31,954 bases of DNA, from contig CAZEFW010000105.1 of assembly GCA_964511535.1 (NCBI GenBank), positions 1 through 31,954 on the forward strand, read 5' to 3'. Below are positions 15,356-23,337 of the stretch, one piece after another. The position numbers were made by a program, and so were the translations under genes. This stretch comes from CAZCFB01 sp964511535. Its GTDB lineage: Bacteria; Myxococcota_A; Polyangia; GCA-2747355; CAZCFB01. Every line of letters begins with the position of its first letter. Within the stretch, counting starts at the first letter, position 1. Below the pieces are notes generated by a model that searched no databases, was not told the origin of the DNA, and saw only the letters and a program-made list of their open reading frames with translations.

Positions 15356-17419
15356 ATGCACATCCCCCGTGGTATTGCCCTGGCGCTGGGCGCGGCCCTG
15401 CTGTTCACCATGGCCTGCGGCGATGAAGAGGGGCTCACCTCCACCATCTCCGGCCTGTACAACCTCAGCTCCGGCACGGACAAGGGCTTCTACGCGGTGC
15501 CCTACCCCAACGAGCTGCGGCGCAAGGCGGACGGCACCATCGACACGGGCAAGCTGGCCGAGGGACAGACCGCCCTGATCAAGATCTACTTCGACGAGAT
15601 CGCGAAGAACGACAGCGGCGGCTTCCCCCTCAACGGCGCGGTGCACTTCCGCTTCGACGGGGTCATCGCCACGCGGTGCCTGCCGGCCACGGCGGCCGAC
15701 ACCGTCAAGCCGGGCGCGTCGGTGTCGCTGGTGAACATCGACAAGGCCTCCGCGGCCTACGGCAAGGCGGTGCCGCTGGAGACCCAGTTCTCGGCCAAGG
15801 CCGGGATCTTTGTCGGAGCCAACGCGCTGGCCGTGCTGCCGGTGCCGGGGTTCGTGCTGCAGCCGGGGACCCTGTACGCCGCCCTGCTCACCGACGGGCT
15901 GTGCGACGAGGCGGGCGCTCCCATCCTGCCCGCCGCCGATTTCCGCAAGCTGCTGGCCTCGGCCGCCCCGGCGGACACCGCGCTGACCGCGGCCCACGCC
16001 ACCTACGCGCCCCTGCGAGCTTACCTGGACAGCAAGGGCCTGACCGGCGTCATCTCCGCCGCCATCTTCCGCACCGGCAAGCCCACCGAGCTGGCGCAGA
16101 AGCTCCGCAAGGTGGTCCACGGCCTGTCCATGCCGGCGGCCGAGGGCGTGGAGGTGGCCATCGACGGGGTGAACTACTACGAGCTGCGCGGCACCTACAA
16201 GGCGCCCAACTTCCAGTCCGGCACCCAGCCCTTCATGAACCTAGCGGACGGCGGCTCCATCAAGACCGACGCGTCGGGCAACCCGGTGGTGGCGTTCACC
16301 GAGACCATGCGCTTCGCCCTGTCCGTGCCCAAGGAGGGGACCATGCCCGCCGCGGGCTGGCCCGTGGTGCTCTACGCCCACGGCACCGGGGGGAGCTACC
16401 GCACCTTCATCATCAACGACACCGCCGAGAAGCTGGCCGCGGTCAAGGACAGCGCGGGCAAGGCGCTGGCCAACATCGCCGTGGTGGGCATCGACCAGAA
16501 CCTGCACGGGCCGCGGGGCGGCGGCATCAACGCCCCTGAGCTGACCTTCTTCAACTTCCAGAACCCGGCCGCCTCGGTGCACAACGTGGTGCAGGCAGGG
16601 GCAGACAACTACAGCCTGCTGCGAATGGTCCGCGGGTTTTCGGCCACCGAGATCCCGTGGAGCAAGAAGTCCAACAAGACGGGCACCGTGAAGTTCCACC
16701 CGCCGCTGAAGTTCGATCCGCAGAAGATCTACTTCATGGGGCACAGCCAGGGCGGGCTCACCGGGCCGGTGGCGCTGGCCTACGAACCGGAGATCAAGGC
16801 CGCGGTGATGAGCGGCGCCGGGGGCGGCGCAATCTACTCGCTGCTGGAGAAGACCGCGCCGACGCCCATCATCACCATCCTCGAGGTGGCGCTGGGTGAA
16901 AAGGCGGACCCGTTCCACCCGCTGCTGAGCATGATCCAGGGGCTGCTGGAGCCGGCGGAGCCGCTGAACTACGCCCCGCTGATGATCACCAGCCCGCCCG
17001 CGGGTCGAGCGCCGCTGCACCTGCTGCTCACCGAGGGGCTGGTGGACCACTACACGCCCAACAGCACCACCGAGGCCCTGGCCGTGGCCGCCGGCGTGCC
17101 CCAGGTGGGCAAGGTGCTCAAGAAGGTGCCCGGGCTGGAGCTGGCCGGGCTCAAGCCCGCCGCCGGGCCGGTGTCGGGCAACCTCACCGCCGGCGGCAAG
17201 GCCGTCACCGGCGGCCTGGTGCAGTACACCGCCCGCCTCTCCTCGCCGGCCAAGACCTGCGCCAAGGACGCCGACTGCTCCAAGGGCGACTACTGCATGT
17301 CCGGCCGCTGCCACGACGATGGCCACTTCGTGGTGTTCCACATCGCCGCCGCGCAGAACCTGGTGAGCCGGTATTTCGGGACGATGGTGCGAGACGGCGT
17401 GCCGAGTATTCAGCCCTGA
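15356..17419 (+). CDS. Lipoprotein alpha/beta hydrolase (lipase/esterase-like)
   Basis: 687 residues. The signal peptide ends in lipobox FTMAC followed by GDEE. The N-terminal 250 residues resemble the beta-rich domain that precedes the catalytic part in bacterial lipases (PYPNELRRK, VFVLQPGTLYAALLT-like sequence). The catalytic part has VVLYAHGTGGS (oxyanion loop), GHSQGG with nucleophile S464, D564 in GLVDHY and H657 in DDGHFVVFH, a complete triad. A short Cys module (CAKDADCSKGDYC) is inserted between Asp and His. It probably hydrolyses an ester at the outer surface; the substrate is unknown. It follows the small membrane protein by 4 bp. Confidence 0.8.
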   Translation: MHIPRGIALALGAALLFTMACGDEEGLTSTISGLYNLSSGTDKGFYAVPYPNELRRKADGTIDTGKLAEGQTALIKIYFDEIAKNDSGGFPLNGAVHFRFDGVIATRCLPATAADTVKPGASVSLVNIDKASAAYGKAVPLETQFSAKAGIFVGANALAVLPVPGFVLQPGTLYAALLTDGLCDEAGAPILPAADFRKLLASAAPADTALTAAHATYAPLRAYLDSKGLTGVISAAIFRTGKPTELAQKLRKVVHGLSMPAAEGVEVAIDGVNYYELRGTYKAPNFQSGTQPFMNLADGGSIKTDASGNPVVAFTETMRFALSVPKEGTMPAAGWPVVLYAHGTGGSYRTFIINDTAEKLAAVKDSAGKALANIAVVGIDQNLHGPRGGGINAPELTFFNFQNPAASVHNVVQAGADNYSLLRMVRGFSATEIPWSKKSNKTGTVKFHPPLKFDPQKIYFMGHSQGGLTGPVALAYEPEIKAAVMSGAGGGAIYSLLEKTAPTPIITILEVALGEKADPFHPLLSMIQGLLEPAEPLNYAPLMITSPPAGRAPLHLLLTEGLVDHYTPNSTTEALAVAAGVPQVGKVLKKVPGLELAGLKPAAGPVSGNLTAGGKAVTGGLVQYTARLSSPAKTCAKDADCSKGDYCMSGRCHDDGHFVVFHIAAAQNLVSRYFGTMVRDGVPSIQP

Positions 17420-17446
17420 GCTTGCTCGTCCGATACTGGCCTTCCC

Positions 17447-17542
17447 ATGAAAGACGAAGGCGGCGGTTCCCACGCATCGGTGTTCGCGGGACCCAAAACC
17501 GATGACCTGATCGGCATGAAGGAGCCGCACGACAGCCCGTGA
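17447..17542 (+). CDS. Possible 31-codon ORF overlapping the lnt start
   Basis: An ATG at 17447 opens a 31-residue frame (begins MKDEGGGSHASV, ends MKEPHDSP). Its TGA overlaps the GTG start of lnt as GTGA, the same overlap used at two other gene pairs here. It has no clear ribosome site of its own. Its last codons carry the AAGGAG that could serve lnt. It may be a leader peptide that couples translation into lnt, or simply leader RNA. Confidence 0.35.
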   Translation: MKDEGGGSHASVFAGPKTDDLIGMKEPHDSP

Positions 17543-19074
17543 ACCCGTGGCTCAAACCCTGCCTGCTGGCGGCGTCCTCCGGGGCCCTGGTGTTCCTCTC
17601 CTTCCCGACCTGGAACCTCTGGCCCCTGGCGTGGATCTCCATGGTGCCCCTGCTCTTCGCGGTGCAGGGGCGCTCGGTGCGCGCGGCCTTCTTGCTGGGC
17701 CTCCTGGCCGGGGCCGTGACCAACATCGGCGGCTTCTACTGGATCGAGGGGATGCTGGTGCGCTTCGGCCAGGTTCCCCGGCCTGCGGCCATCCCGATCA
17801 TGGCCCTGCTGGCCACCTACCAGGGGCTGCAGACAGCGCTGAGCGCTGCCCTGGCGCGTCGGCTCCAGCCGGTCACGGGCCTCGGCCTCGGCGTGCTCTT
17901 CGCCGCGTCCTACACCTTCGTGGAGTGGCTCCTGCCCCTGACGTTCCCCTGGTATCTGGCCAACAGCCAGCACCTGTTTCTGCCCGTCATCCAGATCTGC
18001 GAGCTGGGCGGGGTGCTGCTGCTCACCTTGCTGATCGTGGCCTTCAACGGGGCGCTGTACGAGCTGCTGCGCAGGCCCCCGGCAGGCAGCGGCCGCCGCT
18101 GGAAGGGCGCCCTGGCGGTGGGCCTGGCGGTCCTGCTCACCCTGGGCTACGGGCTCATCCGCGTGCACCAGGTGCGGGCCGAGCAGGGCGCGGCCCCGAC
18201 CTGGAGGATCGGCGTGGTCCAGGCCAATATCGGCATCCAGAAAAAGCGGCGCGACCGCGTCCGCAGCCTCGAGCGCCACCGTGAAGCGACCCGCCGCCTG
18301 GCCCGGCATGACGTGGACCTGGTGGTCTGGCCCGAGACCGCCGCCAGCTACGCCTTCCCGCGGGATCCGGCGGCGCCGATCTTCCACAGGGCGGCCCGGC
18401 TGGTGGCGGGCGGACTCGACGTGCCGCTGCTCACCGGCGCGGTCACCCGCGCCCGGAAAAAAGACGGAGCGGGCGGCGCCCGGTTCAACTCGGCCCTCCT
18501 GCTCGACGCTGACCTTCAGCTGCGCGGACGATACGACAAGACCCACCTGCTGATCTTCGGCGAGTACGTCCCGGTCCTCGGGCGCTTCCCCGAAGTCCTG
18601 GCGAAGCTGCTGCCCGCGGCCGACCAGTACAGCCGGGGCTCCAGCATGGACGCCCTGCCCTTTTTGGGCCGCGAGATCGGCGCGCTCATCTGCTACGAGG
18701 ACATCTTGCCGCGGTTCACCCGGGAGCTGGTGGCGCGCGCGTCGCCGGACGTCTTCATCAACGTCACCAACGATGCCTGGTTCGGAGAGACGGCGGAGCC
18801 ATACCTGCACCTGGCCCTGGCGGTGTTCCGTTCGGTGGAGCACCGGCGCCACATGGTCCGGGCGGTGAACACCGGCGTGAGCGCGTTCATCGACGCCACC
18901 GGCGCCGTCACCCAGGAGGGCGGCCTGTGGGAGCCGGCCGAGCTGGTGGGAGAGGTCGCCCTGCTGAGAGGGCGCACCCCCTACGCGGTGCTGGGTGACT
19001 GGCCGCCGCTGCTCGTGGCGGGGCTGCTCTTGCTGCGGATCATGCAACGCAGGCGGCGCCGGCCGCAGCCGTGA
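17539..19074 (+). CDS. lnt: Apolipoprotein N-acyltransferase
   Basis: 511 residues, the expected length. The N-terminal half carries six or so membrane helices (FLSFPTWNLWPLAWISMVPL, then several hydrophobic blocks to about 220). The C-terminal half is a nitrilase-fold domain. The catalytic residues line up with E. coli Lnt: E266 in VVWPETA, K334 in YDKTHLLIFGEYVP and C385 in ICYEDI. NVTNDAWFG is also present. Lnt adds the third acyl chain to the N-terminal Cys of lipoproteins in the inner membrane, and at least six lipoproteins are encoded in this window. The start is GTG; no ATG in frame precedes it in a suitable place. It may be transcribed with the lipase-like gene. Confidence 0.95.
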   Translation: MNPWLKPCLLAASSGALVFLSFPTWNLWPLAWISMVPLLFAVQGRSVRAAFLLGLLAGAVTNIGGFYWIEGMLVRFGQVPRPAAIPIMALLATYQGLQTALSAALARRLQPVTGLGLGVLFAASYTFVEWLLPLTFPWYLANSQHLFLPVIQICELGGVLLLTLLIVAFNGALYELLRRPPAGSGRRWKGALAVGLAVLLTLGYGLIRVHQVRAEQGAAPTWRIGVVQANIGIQKKRRDRVRSLERHREATRRLARHDVDLVVWPETAASYAFPRDPAAPIFHRAARLVAGGLDVPLLTGAVTRARKKDGAGGARFNSALLLDADLQLRGRYDKTHLLIFGEYVPVLGRFPEVLAKLLPAADQYSRGSSMDALPFLGREIGALICYEDILPRFTRELVARASPDVFINVTNDAWFGETAEPYLHLALAVFRSVEHRRHMVRAVNTGVSAFIDATGAVTQEGGLWEPAELVGEVALLRGRTPYAVLGDWPPLLVAGLLLLRIMQRRRRRPQP

Positions 19075-19079
19075 GCCAG

Positions 19080-19094
19080 CCCCGCCAGGCGGGG
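19080..19094 (+). terminator. Hairpin after lnt
   Basis: CCCCGC and GCGGGG form a 6-bp stem with a CAG loop, 6 nt past the lnt stop, followed by an A-rich stretch rather than a T tract. On the minus strand the A stretch reads as T's ahead of the stem, so it would not act as a classical terminator in that direction. Confidence 0.45.
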
Positions 19095-19097
19095 AAC

Positions 19098-19283
19098 TAA
19101 AAATGAGGAACAAAAAGCAAGAAATTCAAAACTGGCGGTGGAAGCCAGGGGTGGTGGGTTCAATCCTGGCGATCTCCATCGTCTGGCGCTTCTCCGGTCA
19201 GGTGCTTCCAGTATCTCTCGGCGCAGCCGTATCGCCCCAAAGAGCCTCACCCATTTTTTGTTCTTTGTTCTTTGTTCGTGTCC
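19098..19283. other. Convergent gap with A-rich and T-rich edges
   Basis: A purine A-rich stretch at 19098-19130 (GAGGAACAAAAAGC) faces a heptad array TTCTTTG at 19254-19280, which is its rough reverse complement. Between them are about 120 bp of ordinary GC content with no ORF I believe, containing GGTTCAATCC (19157-19166), which looks like a tRNA T-loop. The nearest match is a small element with inverted ends, but no direct repeat or coding part is visible. Confidence 0.4.
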
Positions 19284-21284
19284 CTACGCCTCCGTGATCC
19301 GCCGGTCCTCCTCCAGCTCAACCCAGCCCGCGCTCTGCAGCGCCTCCAGGTAGCGCCAGAGCAGCTTCGGATCGGCGTGGGGGTGGTCCAGGCGCACGAG
19401 GTCGAACACCTCGAGCAGGGTGCGCCGGCCGTTGATCCACTGCACCAGCTCCTCGGCGACGGGCTGGTCCGCCAGCGCGCCGGCGTTGTGCGCCAGCCAG
19501 GAGCGGTGGGTGCCCTCGGCCTCGCGCAGCAGGTGCGGCGTGGGCAGCGGCCCCTCGAAGCTGCAGCGGGGCACCACCGCCTCGGCGCGCCGCTCCAGGG
19601 CGGTCAGCGCCTTGCGCCGCGGCGTGGCCGGGCCCGTCTCGAGGCCCGTGGCCAGCTCCGCCTGCAGCGAGGCGAGCAGCCCCGACATGGTCTGCTGCAT
19701 GCTCTCCTCCACCTCGGCCAGGCGCAGGGCGTGGCGGCCGGGGCTGCCCATGAACCGGGCGGCGCTCTCCAGGATCTCCTGCTCCCGCACCAGCCCCTCC
19801 TTCATGCTGGCGTCGGCGTGCCACATCAGGTGCCGGCCGGCGGCCGAGGTGCGCTCCTCCTGCTCCAGCTCTGGCCGCGCCGCCTGCCGCAGGCGCCAGG
19901 CCCGGCGCGCCAGCCGCCCCTGGGCCCGCAGGTGGCCGCTGGAGATCAGCCGCGGCAGGTCCGCCTCGCCCAGGGTGCACAGGTCCAGCGCCGCGCACGC
20001 CAGGCCAGCGGTGAGGCGATGCAGCGGGCCGTGGGGCGCGCCCGTATCGCGGACCGCGCCGGCGGGCTCCCGCCCTCGAAGCCACAGGGTGGGGATGCCC
20101 TTGGGGCGACCGTGCAGCGGCCGGGTCGGGTTTGCCGCGCCGCTGCGTGCCGAACGCACGGACACCGGCAGCTCGGTGCGAAATGAGCCCTCCACCGACG
20201 CGGCCCAGCGCAGGTGGTCCTCCACCTGGTCGCCGATGAAGCTGGCCGTGCCCGCCAGGGGACGCTCCAGCGCCAGCTTGGCGGCCGAGACCGCCGAGGG
20301 GAGCCCCAGCTGGAGGGCCGCCAGGCCCGCCTCCTCCGGCCCGTCGTGGCTCGCCATCCAGGCCACCGTGGCGCGGGCGTCGGGCAGCGCCACCAGCTCC
20401 AGCCGTCGCCGCAGCGGCGGGATGATCCCCTCCACCGACAGCGCGGCCAGTGTGCGCATCAGCTCCTCGAGCACCGCGGCAGCCAGCGGACCGTCGGTGC
20501 GGCTGAGGTGAACCATCAGCAGCACGCGCTGGTGGTCCAGGTCGCTGCCCGGCAGGGCGGCGGTCACGCCGGGCGCCTCCCCCAGCCCGGCGGCGAGGCG
20601 GATGGCCACCCGCACCTTCACCGCCTCACCTGCGGCGAGCCGCTGGGCCAGCCGGTTGTACTGGCGGCCGCTGAGGTTGAACCCGAAGGCGCGGTGGTCA
20701 CCGAACAGCTCCGGATCACCCAGCAGCCGGGGCACCACCCGCGTGGCGTCGAAGGTGTCGCCGCCCGGGCCGCACAGCAGCCCCTCGGCGCGGCGGCTCG
20801 CCAGCGCCTCGATCATGGCCGCCTCGAAGTAGTGCCCCGAGGCGAGCGCCACCTTGCCCGCCATCCGGTGGCCGCGGTAGTCGCCGGGGCGCGTCCCGAA
20901 CCCCACGTCCACCAGGTCGAGCACCTCGCCCTCCCGCTCGGTCGCCCGGTACGCGCCCATGCTGCAGGCGAAGTTGTCGGCGCGCCGGCAGAGCAAGATC
21001 TCGCCGCCGTCCGGCTCCTGCAGCCACAGCTCCGCCAGCTCGGGGAACGGGCGCCGCTGGTCGACCCAGGAGAAGTATCGCCGCTCGGGACCGGTGGGGA
21101 AGCTCACCGCCCGCGCCTCCAGCCCGCGGACCTGCTCCAGGCGCGCGGCGATGCGGCTCGCCGCCTGCTCAAGCCCCGGGCTTCCTGGCAGGCGGTCCAG
21201 CGCCGCGTGCTGCACGGCGGAGGCGAGCACCCTGTTGGTGGAGATCCTGGCCAGCACCGCTTGACGTTGGGATCCGCTCAGCAC
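19284..21284 (-). CDS. Degenerate M28-like (aminopeptidase-fold) protein with C-terminal winged helix
   Basis: 666 residues, no signal peptide. Residues 1-130 (LPGSPGLEQAASRIAARLEQ) and GKVALASGHYFEAAMIEAL (a PA-like segment) resemble M28-type aminopeptidases. RVLLMVHLSRTDGPLAAAVL and KGIPTLWLRG fit that fold further on. The metal ligands of active M28 enzymes (His-Asp, Glu-Glu, a late Asp-His) are not all kept: the Glu pair reads LPDA. The C-terminus (INGRRTLLEVFDLVRLDHP, AGWVELEED) looks like a winged helix. It is the last gene of the signalling operon, 30 bp after the histidine kinase. I infer a binding or regulatory rather than a proteolytic role. Confidence 0.55.
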   Translation of the reverse strand: MLSGSQRQAVLARISTNRVLASAVQHAALDRLPGSPGLEQAASRIAARLEQVRGLEARAVSFPTGPERRYFSWVDQRRPFPELAELWLQEPDGGEILLCRRADNFACSMGAYRATEREGEVLDLVDVGFGTRPGDYRGHRMAGKVALASGHYFEAAMIEALASRRAEGLLCGPGGDTFDATRVVPRLLGDPELFGDHRAFGFNLSGRQYNRLAQRLAAGEAVKVRVAIRLAAGLGEAPGVTAALPGSDLDHQRVLLMVHLSRTDGPLAAAVLEELMRTLAALSVEGIIPPLRRRLELVALPDARATVAWMASHDGPEEAGLAALQLGLPSAVSAAKLALERPLAGTASFIGDQVEDHLRWAASVEGSFRTELPVSVRSARSGAANPTRPLHGRPKGIPTLWLRGREPAGAVRDTGAPHGPLHRLTAGLACAALDLCTLGEADLPRLISSGHLRAQGRLARRAWRLRQAARPELEQEERTSAAGRHLMWHADASMKEGLVREQEILESAARFMGSPGRHALRLAEVEESMQQTMSGLLASLQAELATGLETGPATPRRKALTALERRAEAVVPRCSFEGPLPTPHLLREAEGTHRSWLAHNAGALADQPVAEELVQWINGRRTLLEVFDLVRLDHPHADPKLLWRYLEALQSAGWVELEEDRRITEA

Positions 21285-21314
21285 CCTGTTCCTCCTGAGG
21301 TCTGCTACTGCGTC

Positions 21315-22877
21315 CTAGTCGTCTTTCGCTTCATCATCAGGCTGGCCCCCGGGCGACAGCGGCAGGGTCACGGTGAAGCGGGCGCCCTTGTCCGGCGCGC
21401 TCTCCACCTGCACCTGGCCGCCGTGGGCCTCCGCGATGCCCTTGACGATGAACAGCCCGAGGCCCACGCCGTCGTACTTGCGCGGACAGACCGCCCGGCA
21501 ATACGGCTCGAAGATCGCCTCCAGCTGGTCCTCCGCGATGCCGATCCCGCGGTCGCGCACCGTCACCTGGGCCGCCTCTCCACTGCGGGTGACGGCCACG
21601 TCCACCTGCCCCCCTGCGCCGTACTTGCTGGCGTTGGTGAGCAGGTTGGTCACCAGGCGCTCCAGCTGCCCACGGTCCCACATCCCCTGGAGCTCCTCCC
21701 GCACCTGCAAGGCCACCTCACACTCCACCTCCTCCAGCTGGGGTCGCACGCGCTCCACCACGTCTCCCACGAGCTGGCCCAGCTCCACCTCACTCAGCTC
21801 CAGCGTCTGGCGCCCCGACTGCAGGCGCGTGATGTCGAGCAGGTCGTTGACCATGTCGGTGAGGCGTTCGCTCTGGCGCCGCGCAACCATGGCGGCCTCC
21901 CCGAGCGGGGCCAGCAGCGCCGGCTCCTGCTGCACGCGGTCGGCGAGCAGCGCGATGTTCTCCATGGCGAGCTGCAGCGAGGTGACCGGCGTGCGCAGCT
22001 CGTGGGAGGCCACCGAGAGGAAGTCGTCGCGCAGGCGCACCGCCCGCTCGGCCTCCTCCCGGGCAGCCTGCTCCCGACGCAGCAGCTGCTCACGCTCACG
22101 CTCGGCCTCCTTGCGCGCCGTGATGTCCCGCACCGCGGTGACGCGCACGCGCCTCCCCTTGATCGGCACCGTTCGCCCCAGCAGCTCCACCGGGATGACC
22201 CGACCTTCGCTGTGGCGCAGCTCGACCTCGTACGGCGTGGTGCGCTCGCGGGCGATGCTATGGCGCACCTCCTCGTGCCAGCGCTCCGGCACGAACTCGA
22301 ACGCGTCGCGCCCGATCAGCTCATCCACGGTCAACCCGATCAGCTCGGCCACGGCCGCGTTGCCGTCGAGGATCTTGCCGTGGTCGTGGATGATCAGCCC
22401 CTCGAAGGAGGCCTCGGTGAGGAGGCGGAAGCGGCTCTCGCTCTCCTGCAGGCGCAGCTCTGTCTGGTAGCGCGCCGTGATGTCGATGCCGGTGCCCACC
22501 ACCAGGTCCACCTCGCCCTCCTCGTCCAGCAGGGCGGTGTTGGACCAGTCGATGAGGCGCTGGTCGCCTGACCGCGTGACCCAGAAATTGGTGTGCTGGT
22601 TGGGGAACTGCCCCGCGCGCAGCCGGTTGAACACCCGCATCACCCCCTCCCGCTCGTCGGTGGGGATGAGCCGCTCCCAGATCGGCTTGCCCTGCAGCTC
22701 CTCGAAGGCGAAGCCGGTGGTCTCCTGGCAGGCGCGGTTGAAGCCGACCACGTTGCCGTCGCGATCCAGCAGGATGACCAGGGCGCTGACGGTCTGCATC
22801 ATCAGCGACAGGAAGTCGCGCTCCCGGGTCAGGGCCCGGTCGATCCACGCGCTCGTGTTCTTGGGGTTCAGGTTCAT
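21315..22877 (-). CDS. Soluble PAS-PAS histidine kinase
   Basis: 520 residues from the ATG at 22877 (GGAG 10 nt upstream); a GTG three codons earlier is too close to that site. There are two PAS domains, at about 25-145 (LVILLDRDGNVVGFN, TGIDITARYQ) and 150-260 (LIIHDHGKILDGNA, AVRDITARKE). A coiled linker follows, then HisKA with SHELRTP (phospho-acceptor H292) and an ATPase domain with TNLLTNASKYG, RDRGIGI and YDGVGLGLFIVKGIAEAHGG. All key residues are present, so it should autophosphorylate. There is no membrane helix, so it senses something cytoplasmic or is recruited. It is third in a four-gene operon after a pseudo-kinase and a receiver. Confidence 0.93.
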   Translation of the reverse strand: MNLNPKNTSAWIDRALTRERDFLSLMMQTVSALVILLDRDGNVVGFNRACQETTGFAFEELQGKPIWERLIPTDEREGVMRVFNRLRAGQFPNQHTNFWVTRSGDQRLIDWSNTALLDEEGEVDLVVGTGIDITARYQTELRLQESESRFRLLTEASFEGLIIHDHGKILDGNAAVAELIGLTVDELIGRDAFEFVPERWHEEVRHSIARERTTPYEVELRHSEGRVIPVELLGRTVPIKGRRVRVTAVRDITARKEAEREREQLLRREQAAREEAERAVRLRDDFLSVASHELRTPVTSLQLAMENIALLADRVQQEPALLAPLGEAAMVARRQSERLTDMVNDLLDITRLQSGRQTLELSEVELGQLVGDVVERVRPQLEEVECEVALQVREELQGMWDRGQLERLVTNLLTNASKYGAGGQVDVAVTRSGEAAQVTVRDRGIGIAEDQLEAIFEPYCRAVCPRKYDGVGLGLFIVKGIAEAHGGQVQVESAPDKGARFTVTLPLSPGGQPDDEAKDD

Positions 22878-22920
22878 TGCGCGCACGCTCCGGGGGGCGC
22901 GATGGCTCCGGTTGTTCGGT

Positions 22921-23337
22921 TCACTTCTCCACCTCGGCGGGGCGAACGAAGCGCGACACCGCGGCGAGCAGCTCCGGCAAGCCCACCGGCTTGCGCAGGT
23001 ACCCGACCGCCCGGGCGGCGCGCTCGCTGCGGCATGATTGCTCGTCGCCGCTCAGGAGCATCACCGGCAGGGTCGCGAGGCGGCTGTTCCCTCCCAGGTG
23101 GGCCAGCACCTCGAAGCCGTCCATCTTGGGCATCATCAGGTCGAGCAACATGAGCGCTGGCAATGGTTCGGCGCAGCGCAGCAGCTCCAGCGCCTCCAGC
23201 CCGTTCTCGGCGATGCGCACGCTGTACCCGCCGAGCTCCAGGCCCATGGCCAGCATCTGGCGTGTGTCGCCGTCATCTTCCACCAGCAAGATCTGCGACC
23301 GGCCCTCCCCTGCTCCCTCTGCCATGCTTGTCGTCAC
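22921..23337 (-). CDS. Single-domain response regulator (receiver only)
   Basis: 138 residues, one receiver domain with no output domain. It has the acidic pair in VEDDGDT (D21, D22), phospho-acceptor D66 in LMLLDLMMPKMDG, Ser in LLSGDE and Lys in LRKPVG, all as expected for a functional receiver. The GTG start at 23337 overlaps the TGA of the upstream gene; an ATG four codons later is an alternative, but its ribosome site would be 16 nt away. A receiver without output normally carries phosphate to another protein or binds a target directly. Its neighbours are a pseudo-kinase upstream and an intact kinase downstream. Confidence 0.9.
   Translation of the reverse strand: MTTSMAEGAGEGRSQILLVEDDGDTRQMLAMGLELGGYSVRIAENGLEALELLRCAEPLPALMLLDLMMPKMDGFEVLAHLGGNSRLATLPVMLLSGDEQSCRSERAARAVGYLRKPVGLPELLAAVSRFVRPAEVEK

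Noticed and set aside
19157..19166. tRNA-like T-loop GGTTCAATCC
   Set aside because: The arms around it pair poorly, and no matching acceptor 5' strand, anticodon arm or D arm is found within 100 bases. It is not a tRNA gene; at most a remnant.
20214..22571. 785-codon plus-strand frame across two genes
   Set aside because: It runs antisense through both the M28-like and the histidine kinase genes. Composition is that of a shadow frame.
22878..22886. GTG start three codons upstream for the soluble kinase
   Set aside because: The GGAG site would then directly abut the start codon; the ATG at 22877 has proper spacing.
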